Source of the DNA: a virus
Virus record (IMG/VR): IMGVR_UViG_3300021178_000012
Coordinates: 1-64,000 of that record
Direction: 5' to 3' (one strand)
Length of the DNA stretch: 64,000 nucleotides
Positions 30,584-39,212 of the stretch are shown one piece after another. The translations under genes and the position numbers were made by a program. Position 1 is the stretch's first letter; the number at the start of each line of letters is the position of its first letter. The notes below the pieces were generated by a model. The model made no database searches. It saw only the letters and a program-made list of their open reading frames with translations, and had not been told where the DNA came from.

Positions 30584-31284
30584 GCGGATTGCCATTCCTC
30601 GGCTTCATTGACCAACTGATCCCAACGAAAGGACGCCTCGCTATTGATCTTCTCGTCGATCCCCCACGCCTCACGCTGAGAATCATAGAGGCCGTATTCC
30701 GCGTCGAGCGAGATACCCCGTGCTTCGACGGTCGTGCAAGCCCAAGGGCCGTCAGGCGGACCCGGAAGCGCTTCCGCCTCGCGTTCGGCCCATTCCCTGC
30801 CAGCTGCCGTCGCACCTGCTTCGATCGCATCGCGCCAACGTGCGACGTCGTCCACGTATTGATCCGTGTCATATTCCACGGAATCAAGGCCTTGCTCTCC
30901 GTTCGACGGGTTTTGCGCCCATCCGTTGTGGATTCGGGCACAACCGCACACGACGCACACCGAAGTGCAGATGACGCCTCCCCCGTGACCGCGCACACCG
31001 GGGTTCTCTTTCAGTCCTCCCACGATGGCATGCGGCGTTTGCCAGTCGTGCTCGCATCCGCGTTCGCAGGGCGGCTCATCGGGGTCGACTCGAACGTCAC
31101 CGTTTGCAACGTCGTCCTCATCCGCGACGTTGACCGCGTACACGGTGACCCAGATCGTTTTGGTCCGGTCAGGGTAGTTTGCCGAGTCGACGTTGCTCTC
31201 CGCTTCGTCGAGCGCATCGTCAGCGGATGCCGCCTCAATGGTGTCGTAGGCGCAACCTTCTTCGAGCAATCTATAGGTGGCCAT
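30580..31284 (-). CDS. Hypothetical protein with Cys motifs
   Basis: 234 residues. Acidic N-terminus of alpha/beta type, then CERGCEHDW and CTSVCVVCGCARIHNGW, a likely zinc site, then a helical C-terminal part. ATG 31284 has GGAGAG upstream; a TTG four codons earlier is an alternative. The leader contains the hairpin described at 31295-31331. Confidence 0.6.
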   Translation of the reverse strand: MATYRLLEEGCAYDTIEAASADDALDEAESNVDSANYPDRTKTIWVTVYAVNVADEDDVANGDVRVDPDEPPCERGCEHDWQTPHAIVGGLKENPGVRGHGGGVICTSVCVVCGCARIHNGWAQNPSNGEQGLDSVEYDTDQYVDDVARWRDAIEAGATAAGREWAEREAEALPGPPDGPWACTTVEARGISLDAEYGLYDSQREAWGIDEKINSEASFRWDQLVNEAEEWQSA

Positions 31285-31294
31285 ATGTCTCTCC

Positions 31295-31331
31295 AACGCC
31301 CCAAGGCCCGGGGCTCGAAGCCTACCGGGCC
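31295..31331 (-). promoter_or_regulatory. Leader hairpin A with conserved CGGGCCTTGGGGCGTT
   Basis: Arms GGCCCGG and CCGGGCC (31325-31331, 31305-31311) enclose 13 bases, 20 bases before the start of the 234-residue gene. The 17 bases at 31295-31311 match 32034-32050, in the same place before another gene, with one difference. Possibly a protein-binding or translational control element. Confidence 0.5.
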
Positions 31332-31349
31332 GGGGTGGAGTTGCCGCGC

Positions 31350-31532
31350 CTAACCGAAAAACATCTCTCGCGTGAATCCGCGGTATTTCTGATAGTGTCT
31401 AAACCACGATTCGGGGTCTTCGGGCGTGTTCCCCTGTCCTCTACAGCCGAACCACGCCCTTGCTGGGCACCCTTGGAAGGTGTGTTCCCAGCAACAACAG
31501 CGACAGGGAGCTATCTCGTGCAAAAGATCCAC
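31350..31532 (-). CDS. Small Cys-rich protein
   Basis: 60 residues with seven Cys, including CRCCCWEHTFQGCPARAW and GCRG; a zinc-binding protein by composition. Start GTG at 31532 with a weak ribosome site. Confidence 0.55.
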   Translation of the reverse strand: MDLLHEIAPCRCCCWEHTFQGCPARAWFGCRGQGNTPEDPESWFRHYQKYRGFTREMFFG

Positions 31533-31574
31533 GTCCCGCCCAAACAGCTACCGCGATGCGCGGATCCTCGGCAC

Positions 31575-32033
31575 TCACGACGCTTCCGCTTCGTCCGTCT
31601 CCTCGTCCGCGTTCTCCCGCCACGCTTCGATCATGGCGTACGTGATTCGCTGGATCGCACAATACTGGATCGCCTTGATACGGTCCTCCGTGGACGCGTC
31701 CGCGGAAACTAGGTCGCTCGCCTCGCTCTCCGCGTCCGCGTAGATGCCCGAGTTGCACATGTCCGCGGCCCATGCGAAGAGCTTGGACGTGTAGACGTCA
31801 ACCTGACCGTCCGCGTGCTCGTGCACCACGTCCTCGGGATACCGCCCCGAGAAGCGGTCCTCGTCGATCTCGCCGCACGCCGCGCGGCACTCGTCGTAGA
31901 TCCAGTCATTCGGAAGACTCCCACCGTGCGCCTCGCGCACCGCGTCTCGGAGCCACTCCGGAGCGGAGTCTTTCAAGCAAACGACCTCGCCGTCGGAGCG
32001 CTTGCAGGTCTCGAAACAGTTGTACAGTTTCAT
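31575..32033 (-). CDS. Hypothetical acidic protein
   Basis: 152 residues, acidic, mainly helical, six Cys spread along the chain. ATG 32033 chosen; the leader upstream carries hairpin B. No family recognised. Confidence 0.6.
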   Translation of the reverse strand: MKLYNCFETCKRSDGEVVCLKDSAPEWLRDAVREAHGGSLPNDWIYDECRAACGEIDEDRFSGRYPEDVVHEHADGQVDVYTSKLFAWAADMCNSGIYADAESEASDLVSADASTEDRIKAIQYCAIQRITYAMIEAWRENADEETDEAEAS

Positions 32034-32073
32034 AACGCCCGAAGGCCCGGCCCCCAAGAAGGAGGTGCGGGCC
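32034..32073 (-). promoter_or_regulatory. Leader hairpin B, second copy of the CGGGCCTTnGGGCGTT element
   Basis: Arms GGCCCG (32068-32073) and CGGGCC (32044-32049). The 17 bases next to the start codon (32034-32050) match hairpin A at 31295-31311 with one difference, while the loop differs. Confidence 0.5.
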
Positions 32074-32093
32074 GGAACTGGCGGGGAACGGGG

Positions 32094-32390
32094 CTAGGGC
32101 GTCCAACCAAGCTCCCCGACACTCGGAACGATCTCCGGTTCAGGTTGCCAAGAATCTACGATCTCGTGGCGATACTCATTCCGTCGAGCATCGAAAAGAT
32201 CGTAAGACGGAGCGCGGGAAACATCGCGGTGGTAACACCAGTTCGTGGTAACGATCGGATTACGTTTCGCGTGGTGTTCAATGGCCCTCAGAGCATTCGC
32301 CACGGTCGAGAACGATCCGAGCGAATGAGCAACGAAAGCGCGTTGCTGGTAGGAATGCAGCCAGACCACGGGGCGATAGCGACGAATCAC
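32094..32390 (-). CDS. Hypothetical protein
   Basis: 98 residues, Arg/His-rich N-terminal half, Trp and Tyr scattered; no motif recognised. It overlaps the upstream gene by ATGA. Confidence 0.55.
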   Translation of the reverse strand: MIRRYRPVVWLHSYQQRAFVAHSLGSFSTVANALRAIEHHAKRNPIVTTNWCYHRDVSRAPSYDLFDARRNEYRHEIVDSWQPEPEIVPSVGELGWTP

Positions 32391-32602
32391 GATTCTCTCC
32401 TTGCACAGTCGGAAGCATGCTCACGGGCAAGATCCATAGCCTTGCTCCACATCTCTACAGCTTGGTTAGCCTTCTCGGAACCTGGCGATGTAATACAAAG
32501 CCTTTCCGCAGCAAAGCGAGCCTTCTCGCACTCCGCTTGGAGCTTTTGCCCTTCCTTGCAAAGGGCTCGTCGAGAGCAGCGGCGAATCTTCTCTTTTCGC
32601 AT
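32387..32602 (-). CDS. Small basic helical protein, first gene of the minus block
   Basis: 71 residues, basic N-terminus (MRKEKIRRCSRR) and helical remainder with four Cys. It is the promoter-proximal gene of the 27.1-32.6 kb minus block and so could be a regulator. Confidence 0.55.
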   Translation of the reverse strand: MRKEKIRRCSRRALCKEGQKLQAECEKARFAAERLCITSPGSEKANQAVEMWSKAMDLAREHASDCARRES

Positions 32603-32843
32603 CGTGCAAAGGGACCTTGCAGCGCCCGTGCCACTCGGAAACCCGCGAAGATCCGCGAGCTCCGCGAAGAGCTCTTCGCCCTAAGTGCGAAGGAAAACCC
32701 GGGTTTGCTGGCGACTTTCCTTCGCACCCCCGTGTTTTCGGGGAAAAACAGGGTGGCACGGTTCCCGCAAGGTAGGGTTTCAAGGGGCTAGATGGCCCTT
32801 CGGAAACCTCCCTAGAGGGGGTAGAGGAAACTAGGAAACCTCG
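32603..32843. promoter_or_regulatory. Divergent control region with dyads and sigma-54-like site
   Basis: The 241-base gap between divergent blocks holds a 16-base perfect palindrome GCGAAGAGCTCTTCGC (32664-32679), an inverted repeat GTGCGAAGGAAA/TTTCCTTCGCAC (32685-32696, 32716-32727), and AACCCGGGTT between its arms. On the plus strand TGGCACGGTTCCCGCA (32754-32769) has GG and GC at the -24/-12 spacing of sigma-54 promoters. A hairpin with GGTTTC/GAAACC arms (32777-32809) lies in the likely leader of the rightward operon. Confidence 0.55.
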
Positions 32844-33026
32844 ATGTACTACACCAACTGGATCCCCCGCCCGCGCTTCGCTGTGATGTACGGGCTCGAC
32901 CACGCGACGTCGGACGCGGCACGCAACGAAGCCAAGCAAACGCTTCGCGACCATTCCGAGGTTTCCAAGGTCGAGATCACTGACGGCACGATTCGTGTTT
33001 ACGAGACGATCACGAGGGAGCCATGA
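32844..33026 (+). CDS. Small hypothetical protein, first gene of the right arm
   Basis: 60 residues, alpha/beta, no motif. First of the long rightward gene chain, and coupled to the next gene by ATGA. Confidence 0.6.
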   Translation: MYYTNWIPRPRFAVMYGLDHATSDAARNEAKQTLRDHSEVSKVEITDGTIRVYETITREP

Positions 33027-33232
33027 TTACGACGGACGCGACTCTGATTCAAGAATTGAATCCCGGCGACGAAGTATTGATTGACGAAACGGCGTGGACC
33101 GTTGTCGAGATCATTCCGCGCGCCACCGATTCGTGGCGTCAAGTCAAGCTTCACAGCGCTTCCGACGTAGACTTCGTCACGGGCGGCTGGGGGTGGATGC
33201 GTGCCGCAACATTGGGGATCCAGGCAACATGA
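33023..33232 (+). CDS. Small beta-rich hypothetical protein
   Basis: 69 residues; the sequence LNPGDEVLIDETAWTVVEII looks like a small beta barrel. ATGA overlaps on both sides. Confidence 0.6.
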   Translation: MITTDATLIQELNPGDEVLIDETAWTVVEIIPRATDSWRQVKLHSASDVDFVTGGWGWMRAATLGIQAT

Positions 33233-33834
33233 AAACCTCTAACGTCGCTGAGACCGATCTCCCTCCGGACCATCATACGTTCGCGCTCTCACGCGTCCGT
33301 ATCCGCAAAGACGACCACCCTGCTTTCGCGGCAATGGTGAAGCTTGCCAAGGAGCTGCCCTTGCGAGACTACGTCAAGGATCTGACCTTCCACGATCGCA
33401 ACGCGCTTCGCCATGTCCCGCGCGAACGTGGATTCGCGTGGATGCTTCGCCCAACGGGCGCGACGCTGTTCTGGCAAGGTGCCAAAGTCGAGGCGGATAC
33501 CATCGCCAGCGCTTCCGAAGGTGGCGCGGCGTTTTGGTGGGATGGCGTGTCGCTTACAAAGCGAACACCTGAGCAAGTCAAGGAGCGCCTCGACGCCCCG
33601 AGCTTCGACGGAGCAAACGAGATTCTCAAAAGGTACGGATTGGTGCTTCGCGCCGTGCCGTTGCAGCTAACAGGCACTGGACGGGCACTTCCCGGATTCA
33701 AGTGGAGCACGGGTAGCCTGTATGGTTCACGCGCTTCTCGCGTGGCAAGTGACCTTCGCGACGCGGGTTTCGTTGCTGAGACCGTCGAAACGGATACGAA
33801 AGACCTCTACCAGCTGTTAGTGGAGATCCCATGA
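33229..33834 (+). CDS. Hypothetical protein
   Basis: 201 residues from the ATG that overlaps the upstream stop. Mixed alpha/beta, with no recognised motif or membrane segment. Confidence 0.6.
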   Translation: MKTSNVAETDLPPDHHTFALSRVRIRKDDHPAFAAMVKLAKELPLRDYVKDLTFHDRNALRHVPRERGFAWMLRPTGATLFWQGAKVEADTIASASEGGAAFWWDGVSLTKRTPEQVKERLDAPSFDGANEILKRYGLVLRAVPLQLTGTGRALPGFKWSTGSLYGSRASRVASDLRDAGFVAETVETDTKDLYQLLVEIP

Positions 33835-34232
33835 GCACGCTCACGTGGAAAGACCACGGCTATATCTTCACGGCACATTCCAAAGAAGGAATGTGGACCA
33901 TTGACAAGCGTTACGACTTTCACGTGACGCTCATGCTCGACGGCACGACCACAGAGCAAGCCTTCGGATCGTATCCCTCGCTCGCCAAGGCGAAAGCCGG
34001 AGCTGAGCGCGACCACTGCAAGATCGCGCCTCCGTGGGCCGTCTACGTGTACTGTGTCGAAGTACAGGACGAGCAGGGGTGCTATCATTGGAGCCCCGAG
34101 CCGTCGGGCGGCTACGTCGTTCGGGAGAACGGCTACTATCGCGGCGTCGAGCCCGTGAAGCTTTTCCAGCGGCGAAGCGCCGCGGACCGTCTCTCGCACC
34201 GTCTCACGTTCGGAGAGGAGTTGGATCCGTGA
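33831..34232 (+). CDS. Hypothetical protein
   Basis: 133 residues, rich in Tyr and Trp, soluble. Coupled on both sides. Confidence 0.6.
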   Translation: MSTLTWKDHGYIFTAHSKEGMWTIDKRYDFHVTLMLDGTTTEQAFGSYPSLAKAKAGAERDHCKIAPPWAVYVYCVEVQDEQGCYHWSPEPSGGYVVRENGYYRGVEPVKLFQRRSAADRLSHRLTFGEELDP

Positions 34233-34495
34233 AAGTCATCGTCGACAACATGTGGTTTTGTATCGATTGCACCATGCTAGCCGTCAATGGCGATGCATCG
34301 GGCATGAGCGACGAACAGGAGAAGCGCTCGACGGAAGGCCTTGACGATCTCGGGGCGCACATCGTGCCAGACTTCGACTCGGAAACCGGCGAGGGATACC
34401 AGGACTTCGCGCGGCCCGCCCGCGGATGCGATTGTTGCGGCTCGGGGCTCGCTGGGACGTTTCATCGCTTTGCGCAACTAGGAGAAGACTCGTGA
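34229..34495 (+). CDS. Small protein with CDCCGSG zinc-type motif
   Basis: 88 residues from GTG (GTGA overlap). An N-terminal FCIDC and a C-terminal CDCCGSGLAGTFHRF give two Cys pairs, a pattern common in small phage zinc proteins. Confidence 0.6.
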   Translation: MKVIVDNMWFCIDCTMLAVNGDASGMSDEQEKRSTEGLDDLGAHIVPDFDSETGEGYQDFARPARGCDCCGSGLAGTFHRFAQLGEDS

Positions 34496-34938
34496 ACCTC
34501 GACCAAGAATACCGCCGGCTCCGTGCCAAAGGTTGGGCCGCTAAGGAAGCCAAGCGCACCGCAAAGGTCAACGTAGCTTTCGCCGCGTACGAAGCGCGAG
34601 GGCTCGTGAAGATCGAAGCGGAGCCGGATGAGTGCGCATTCATCGAAGACGTTATGGGCGACTATTCCGACCTCGACGAAGACCAGCGCCAAGAATATCG
34701 AGCGGACGATTACAAAACCGCCTACCGGGAGGGGATATGGGTCTACTTCACGTCCTACCGCGTCTCGGAAAACGCGGCGTGGCAAGTAGCGGACAGCATC
34801 GGGGCGTGCGTCGGACGTCTTGACGATTCGTACGGCGAGGACCTCAGAAAGGGGGCACTCGACGCCCTTGACGCCGCGTTCGCGGCGGAAGCGGAAGCCT
34901 TGCAGGAACGCGGTACATACGCAGCGGGAGGAATGTAA
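34492..34938 (+). CDS. Hypothetical helical protein
   Basis: 148 residues from GTG; acidic, helical. Stop and next start share bases (TAATG). Confidence 0.6.
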   Translation: MNLDQEYRRLRAKGWAAKEAKRTAKVNVAFAAYEARGLVKIEAEPDECAFIEDVMGDYSDLDEDQRQEYRADDYKTAYREGIWVYFTSYRVSENAAWQVADSIGACVGRLDDSYGEDLRKGALDALDAAFAAEAEALQERGTYAAGGM

Positions 34939-35303
34939 TGATTGCCGCCAAGCTTCAAGACTTCGAAGGGCGCCTGTACGTCGTTTGGGACAACGTCAGC
35001 GAACTGCACCCGGTCATCACTCGAATGTGGTGGCCCGTCGAGCAGTCCGCGGGATGCGCGTATAACGCCAACCGTCCGTCGAGCGGTGATATTGCCGTGA
35101 ATCAGCACGACGGCCGATGGGTCACACATCGGGAATCGCCTACAATCTCTAGGACGGGCTCCGTCTACGTCGACGGCAAAAAGCAGGCTGAGCGCGTCGA
35201 GACTATCAATGTCCCATGCCCGAAGGTCCGCGCCGGCGTCGAAACCCGCTGGTACCAAGGGGAGTGGCAAAAGCTCCTCAAGAAAGGATGGGTGCCAGCG
35301 TGA
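34938..35303 (+). CDS. Hypothetical protein
   Basis: 121 residues, beta-rich, no recognised motif. Coupled on both sides. Confidence 0.6.
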   Translation: MIAAKLQDFEGRLYVVWDNVSELHPVITRMWWPVEQSAGCAYNANRPSSGDIAVNQHDGRWVTHRESPTISRTGSVYVDGKKQAERVETINVPCPKVRAGVETRWYQGEWQKLLKKGWVPA

Positions 35304-35596
35304 AAACCTACGCACAAGCCAAGCTCGACATGCTCGCCTACCTCAAGTCGAAGGGTTGGGCCGTCTCGGGCGCATTAAAGATTCCCCATGCGACCTCGCC
35401 GGATGGCGATCTTCGGTTGTGGTTCAAGCCGCAAGCGGTGTACTTCACTGAAAGCGGCCCGCGGGACTTGAACCGTCACCAGTTCGGCAACGCACGGACC
35501 GCGTACTGGCCCGGCGAATCGCAGTACGACACACGCGCGATGACCGGCGAAGAAGCCGTGGCGCGCATTTTGGGGGGATTCGGGAGGACGGCGTGA
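35300..35596 (+). CDS. Hypothetical protein
   Basis: 98 residues from GTG (GTGA overlap); alpha/beta, basic N-terminus. No known motif. Confidence 0.6.
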   Translation: MKTYAQAKLDMLAYLKSKGWAVSGALKIPHATSPDGDLRLWFKPQAVYFTESGPRDLNRHQFGNARTAYWPGESQYDTRAMTGEEAVARILGGFGRTA

Positions 35597-35805
35597 AACG
35601 CCTAGCCCGAGGCTTCCGCCGAGGTCACGACGACTCGCTTGCGTGCAAACACCGCGACGTCTCGTGCTGCCCTGAGTGCGCCAAGGCCCACGAAGAGATC
35701 GTGAACGTCTGCGGCCAGCATTATTGGGTGCCGGATGCCGCGGAACGAAAGGCGCTCATTGCCGAAATGGACGCCTTCGTCGCCGGTCAAACGAGGCTCG
35801 TGTGA
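35593..35805 (+). CDS. Small Cys/His protein
   Basis: 70 residues from GTG. CKHRDVSCCPECAKAH with a further CGQHYW suggests one zinc site. Confidence 0.6.
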   Translation: MKRLARGFRRGHDDSLACKHRDVSCCPECAKAHEEIVNVCGQHYWVPDAAERKALIAEMDAFVAGQTRLV

Positions 35806-36317
35806 CCTGGTTACTCTCTTCCTCATCGGACCGCCGAGCGCTTGACGTCGTGGACGGGCACGGCCTTTGCGAAGGTCTCGGTCCGCACTACTCGCGACGG
35901 ACGCCCGGATCCAACACGTTCACCGGGGTAGGCCGCGAGGTCGTTCTCGTGCACGGCACGGGACTAGCGGTATGGGCTTGCGTCTACCAGCGCACTCCGT
36001 CAGCGAAAGGAAGCGGAGGGAGCCGCGGACGCGTCGGAGTCGCCGATCCGAAACCTCGATACCTGTGGCGAAACATGCTCTTTCGGAACGAAGGCGCTGA
36101 CCTCTCGTCTGACCTGATTCGAGAGGCGACCGAGCGAACCTACGAAGAATGGATCGAGCGCTATGGTGCCCTTCCCGAGGAGCGCCTGCGCACCGAGATC
36201 GGCGTAAAGGAGATTCGCTCGAGTAATCCTGGCTTCTGTTACATCGCTGCGGGCTGGGAGCCGGGACCAACTGTGCGAGGGAAACGCTTTCTGTACGCGC
36301 CTGAGAGGAATCAATGA
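35802..36317 (+). CDS. Conserved phage protein, acyltransferase-like end
   Basis: 171 residues from GTG. The C-terminal SSNPGFCYIAAGWEPGPTVRGK resembles the last strand-loop-strand of GNAT-like phage proteins (SxNPGYCFxxAGW pattern). The acetyl-CoA loop is not evident. Function uncertain. Confidence 0.55.
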   Translation: MTWLLSSSSDRRALDVVDGHGLCEGLGPHYSRRTPGSNTFTGVGREVVLVHGTGLAVWACVYQRTPSAKGSGGSRGRVGVADPKPRYLWRNMLFRNEGADLSSDLIREATERTYEEWIERYGALPEERLRTEIGVKEIRSSNPGFCYIAAGWEPGPTVRGKRFLYAPERNQ

Positions 36318-36499
36318 CCAATCGACAAGATTTTCTCGAGCGCGTTCTCGACCGCCAAATAAAGGATCTTCGCGCCGAACTCGCCCGCGTCGAAGCCGAA
36401 CGCGATGCCCTCCTCGCCGAGGCCTTCGCCTTTTCTGAGAAGGTCCGCGAGCTCACGGACGCTCTGGACGCCGCGCGCGGGACTGTAGGGAAGCCGTGA
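36314..36499 (+). CDS. Small coiled-coil protein
   Basis: 61 residues forming one continuous heptad helix (DLRAELARVEAERDALLAEA). ATGA and GTGA overlaps. Confidence 0.6.
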   Translation: MTNRQDFLERVLDRQIKDLRAELARVEAERDALLAEAFAFSEKVRELTDALDAARGTVGKP

Positions 36500-36672
36500 A
36501 AGGACCGAAGGAGTTGTTAGGAAAACGAGTCTTGTTCAACGGCGAAGAATGGCTCGTGTGGCGAATCGAAAACAGCCGCGCAACGCTTCTTTTATGCAAG
36601 CGCGGACGCATAGAGCGCTATGTCGATCTTTCAGATCTCGCTGATGCTGTTCTTACGGAGGGATCCCCATGA
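36496..36672 (+). CDS. Small beta-rich protein
   Basis: 58 residues from GTG 36496 (GTGA overlap) to TGA 36670-36672 (ATGA overlap). KRVLFNGEEWLVWRIENSRA suggests a small barrel. Supported by coupling on both sides. Confidence 0.55.
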   Translation: MKGPKELLGKRVLFNGEEWLVWRIENSRATLLLCKRGRIERYVDLSDLADAVLTEGSP

Positions 36673-37019
36673 AATGCTCCTGTTGCGGCAACCCATGCCG
36701 CGTTCGAACCAAGGCCGTCATCGTCGGGAAGGGCACCGGGCTCGTGTGCGCCACGTGCGTCAGTGCCGGTCTCACGGTCGTAGCGCCGAAAGCCGTCGCG
36801 AAGTGCGCGTGCGGCAAGGCCGCGACCGTGTGCGGCGCGTGCGCGGACAAGCGCGCGAAGCGGCCCGACGACTTTCGGAAGAAGCTCGCGGCGCACTTGA
36901 GGAAGCTGGCGAAGGCGTACGCCGGATCTTCGTTGAACGTGATGGGACAACTCATCCCCGACGATCGCGCCGCGGGGCTTCTTCAGGCCGCTGACCTCGT
37001 GGAAGGGTGGAATCCGTGA
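36669..37019 (+). CDS. Zinc-ribbon protein
   Basis: 116 residues. CSCCGNPC, CATC, CACGKA and CGAC give two zinc sites in the first 60 residues; the rest is helical. Confidence 0.65.
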   Translation: MKCSCCGNPCRVRTKAVIVGKGTGLVCATCVSAGLTVVAPKAVAKCACGKAATVCGACADKRAKRPDDFRKKLAAHLRKLAKAYAGSSLNVMGQLIPDDRAAGLLQAADLVEGWNP

Positions 37020-37336
37020 GCGACGCGCACCGATTGCTCTCCTCAAACGATCCCGATCCTACGGTGCCGGCCCCCGGTCAACGTTGGCAGGCCCGAGGGG
37101 ACGTGTATCGCGGCAATGGCGGTGGGGAGGTGGCCAAGATCTGCTTCATCGATACGGGCGTTGTCCACTTCAGGCCCGACCGTACGTTTTACGTTCTCAT
37201 CGAAAACCTCGTAACGCATTGGTGGTGCGTCGATCATCTGCCGCTTTATGCCCTCATGGTCTATGGTCGCCCGGTCAAGACGTGGCGCGAGATGTGTCTC
37301 GCACTGATCGATTCTCTTCCGAAGGAGGGGCCGTGA
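37016..37336 (+). CDS. Hypothetical protein
   Basis: 106 residues from GTG. GQRWQARGDVYRGNG then a beta-rich core; the pattern of a short barrel followed by a helix recurs in several nearby genes. Confidence 0.6.
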   Translation: MSDAHRLLSSNDPDPTVPAPGQRWQARGDVYRGNGGGEVAKICFIDTGVVHFRPDRTFYVLIENLVTHWWCVDHLPLYALMVYGRPVKTWREMCLALIDSLPKEGP

Positions 37337-37440
37337 AAACGACCGATCAAGTGCACCGCGAGCAAGCGGAACACTGCGAGCCGGAGCTGCTCGAGCATGC
37401 CGTCCGACACGCTCGAGGAGGACCACCCCGACATCTTTAG
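37333..37440 (+). CDS. 35-residue peptide
   Basis: 35 residues from GTG 37333 (GTGA overlap) to TAG 37440, His/Glu-rich. It overlaps the next gene by 44 bases, so it may only be a bridge for translation. Low certainty. Confidence 0.35.
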   Translation: MKTTDQVHREQAEHCEPELLEHAVRHARGGPPRHL

Positions 37441-37714
37441 CGGCGGCGCCTCCGACAAGATGTGGGCGGCGTACGATACTGAGGTATCGCAGTACGGCGG
37501 CCGTGACGTGTGGACCGGCGAATGGCCCGGCACGGCCGAATGCCGCGAGTACGGCCTTTGGTCGCGATGGGTCGGCAGCACATGGCCCGAGCCAGGCGGG
37601 CGGTGGGTCAAGTGCGCAGCAACCGACGAGGGCGCCGGCCCGAACCTCAATGCGCTCAATGCGTGGGGTGGGTTCGTGTGGGATCGCACTGCGCGAAAGT
37701 GGAGAAAGCCGTGA
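37397..37714 (+). CDS. Trp-rich hypothetical protein
   Basis: 105 residues with nine Trp; the sequence WTGEWPGTAECREYGLW, then CAATDEGAGPNLN, is compact and conserved-looking. No family recognised. Confidence 0.6.
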   Translation: MPSDTLEEDHPDIFSGGASDKMWAAYDTEVSQYGGRDVWTGEWPGTAECREYGLWSRWVGSTWPEPGGRWVKCAATDEGAGPNLNALNAWGGFVWDRTARKWRKP

Positions 37715-37884
37715 AGATCGTCCTCTATACCGCCGACGAGAAGGTCAAGGTGGAGACCTACTCCCGCTCGATCCCGCAAAAGGGCCACACGGTGGCCATC
37801 GCCGGCAAGACCTACGAGATCATGCAGGTCCGTTGGGTCAACGGCGCCAAGACGTTCAGCCAGGTAGAGATACTCATTCGATAA
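37711..37884 (+). CDS. Small beta-rich protein
   Basis: 57 residues from GTG (GTGA overlap); alternating strands (IVLYTADEKVKVETYSR). Followed by a 9-base gap before parB. Confidence 0.55.
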   Translation: MKIVLYTADEKVKVETYSRSIPQKGHTVAIAGKTYEIMQVRWVNGAKTFSQVEILIR

Positions 37885-37893
37885 GGAGAACGC

Positions 37894-38778
37894 ATGAGCA
37901 ACCGAAAAGAAACGTACGGATTCGAAGGGCAGTTCGCGGGCGGAGACAAGTACCCGGAGGACCTCGTCATCGTCGGAATCGATTGCCCCGTCGAGGACTT
38001 TCCGGAGCTCTCCGACGACCGTATCAACGACCCGTTGGATCCGGAGATGGTCCAATCGGTCAGGGATCACGGGGTGCGCATCCCGATCGAGATCCGCCGT
38101 CTCCGGGGCGATACCCGCAACTTCGTCAGCTACGGACGTCACCGCGTGAGGTGGGCGCGCGAGGTGAACAAAAACCTCAAAGGCAAGATGCGTATCTTAG
38201 TCCCCTGCCTGATCGCGGAGGTGGGCTCCGATCCGCTCACGGCAGCAATCATCGAGAACGCGCGGAAGAAGGCCCTCACGCCGCTCCAGTGCGCGAGGCT
38301 TGCCCAGCGCATGCGCGAGCGAAAGCGCCCCGAGCGGGAGATCGCCTCGGCGTTCGGTGTGAGCACGGCAACCCTCGCGGGGTGGGCCAAGCTCACCGAC
38401 GCTGGCGACGAAGCGCTCAATGCAGTCGAAGCCGGCGACGTGACAACCGAGGCCGCGAAGGCCATTGCCGAGGTCGCTCCGCCGAAGCGAGCTGCGGCCA
38501 TCGCAGCCGCGAAGGGTAAGAAGGGTACGAAGGCCGTCGAGGCGGTGAAGCGCGTCGCTCGAGGGGAAACCGAGCCCGAGGAGCGCGGTCCGCTCAGCCG
38601 GGCGAAGGTCCGCGCCGTGTGCGAAGCCCTTGCGCCGACGAAGGACGACGACGTGGATCCGGAATCGCCAGAGGAGCTCGCGCATCGCCTGATGCGCATC
38701 GTTACCGGCGACGGAACGGCTGCGTTGCTCAAGGCGTGGCCGAACGTGGCGAGGGCCGTGAGGGAGGCGTTGCGATGA
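37894..38778 (+). CDS. parB: ParB-like DNA-binding protein
   Basis: 294 residues, AAGGAGAA ribosome site. The N-terminal ParB/Srx domain has VGIDCPVEDFPE, DDRINDPLD, GVRIPIEIRR and SYGRHRVRWARE (the nucleotide-binding GxxR box). A helix-turn-helix follows at about 145-175 (REIASAFGVSTATLAGWAKL), then an Ala/Lys-rich part. There is no parA beside it. It could act in genome partition, DNA condensation or transcription control. Confidence 0.85.
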   Translation: MSNRKETYGFEGQFAGGDKYPEDLVIVGIDCPVEDFPELSDDRINDPLDPEMVQSVRDHGVRIPIEIRRLRGDTRNFVSYGRHRVRWAREVNKNLKGKMRILVPCLIAEVGSDPLTAAIIENARKKALTPLQCARLAQRMRERKRPEREIASAFGVSTATLAGWAKLTDAGDEALNAVEAGDVTTEAAKAIAEVAPPKRAAAIAAAKGKKGTKAVEAVKRVARGETEPEERGPLSRAKVRAVCEALAPTKDDDVDPESPEELAHRLMRIVTGDGTAALLKAWPNVARAVREALR

Positions 38779-39212
38779 AAACAAAAAAACCTAAGGCTCA
38801 TCGGCCATCACCGGGTGCCTTCATCAAGTCGCTGCCGTTGTCCGTCGAACCGGAAGCGGTCATCAGTCAGGGTCGCAGAGAAGGCTTCGAGATCACACGA
38901 CAGCAGGTCGGCGTCGTGCGTCACCATATGCGCAAGCGCGCGGTGATGAACTTGCCGAAGAAAGCGAAGGTCCCGCCGTCGACTCTGCCGAAGCTCGAAT
39001 CACCTCCCGGGTTCACCGACTTGCAAAAGCGGCTCGACAGACTCTCGCAATCGCGCCCGTTCTTTACTCCGTTCGCTGGAGGTTTAGCGACCGCGTTCTC
39101 GTTAAGCGGCGACCACGAGGTTCAGTTCCTCCAGGCAGCTGCGAACATCGGGCTTGATAGAGCCTGCGCGCTCATCGAGGAAGCGCGACGTCGGATCGTG
39201 GGTACAAAATGA
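38775..39212 (+). CDS. Hypothetical protein with short HTH-like N-terminus
   Basis: 145 residues. FIKSLPLSVEPEAVISQGRREGFEITRQQVGVVRHHMRKR follows the pattern of a short winged or HTH module seen in phage proteins (FxRxLP then a helix pair then YV/VRxxxxK). The C-terminal part is helical. Likely DNA-binding. Confidence 0.55.
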   Translation: MKTKKPKAHRPSPGAFIKSLPLSVEPEAVISQGRREGFEITRQQVGVVRHHMRKRAVMNLPKKAKVPPSTLPKLESPPGFTDLQKRLDRLSQSRPFFTPFAGGLATAFSLSGDHEVQFLQAAANIGLDRACALIEEARRRIVGTK

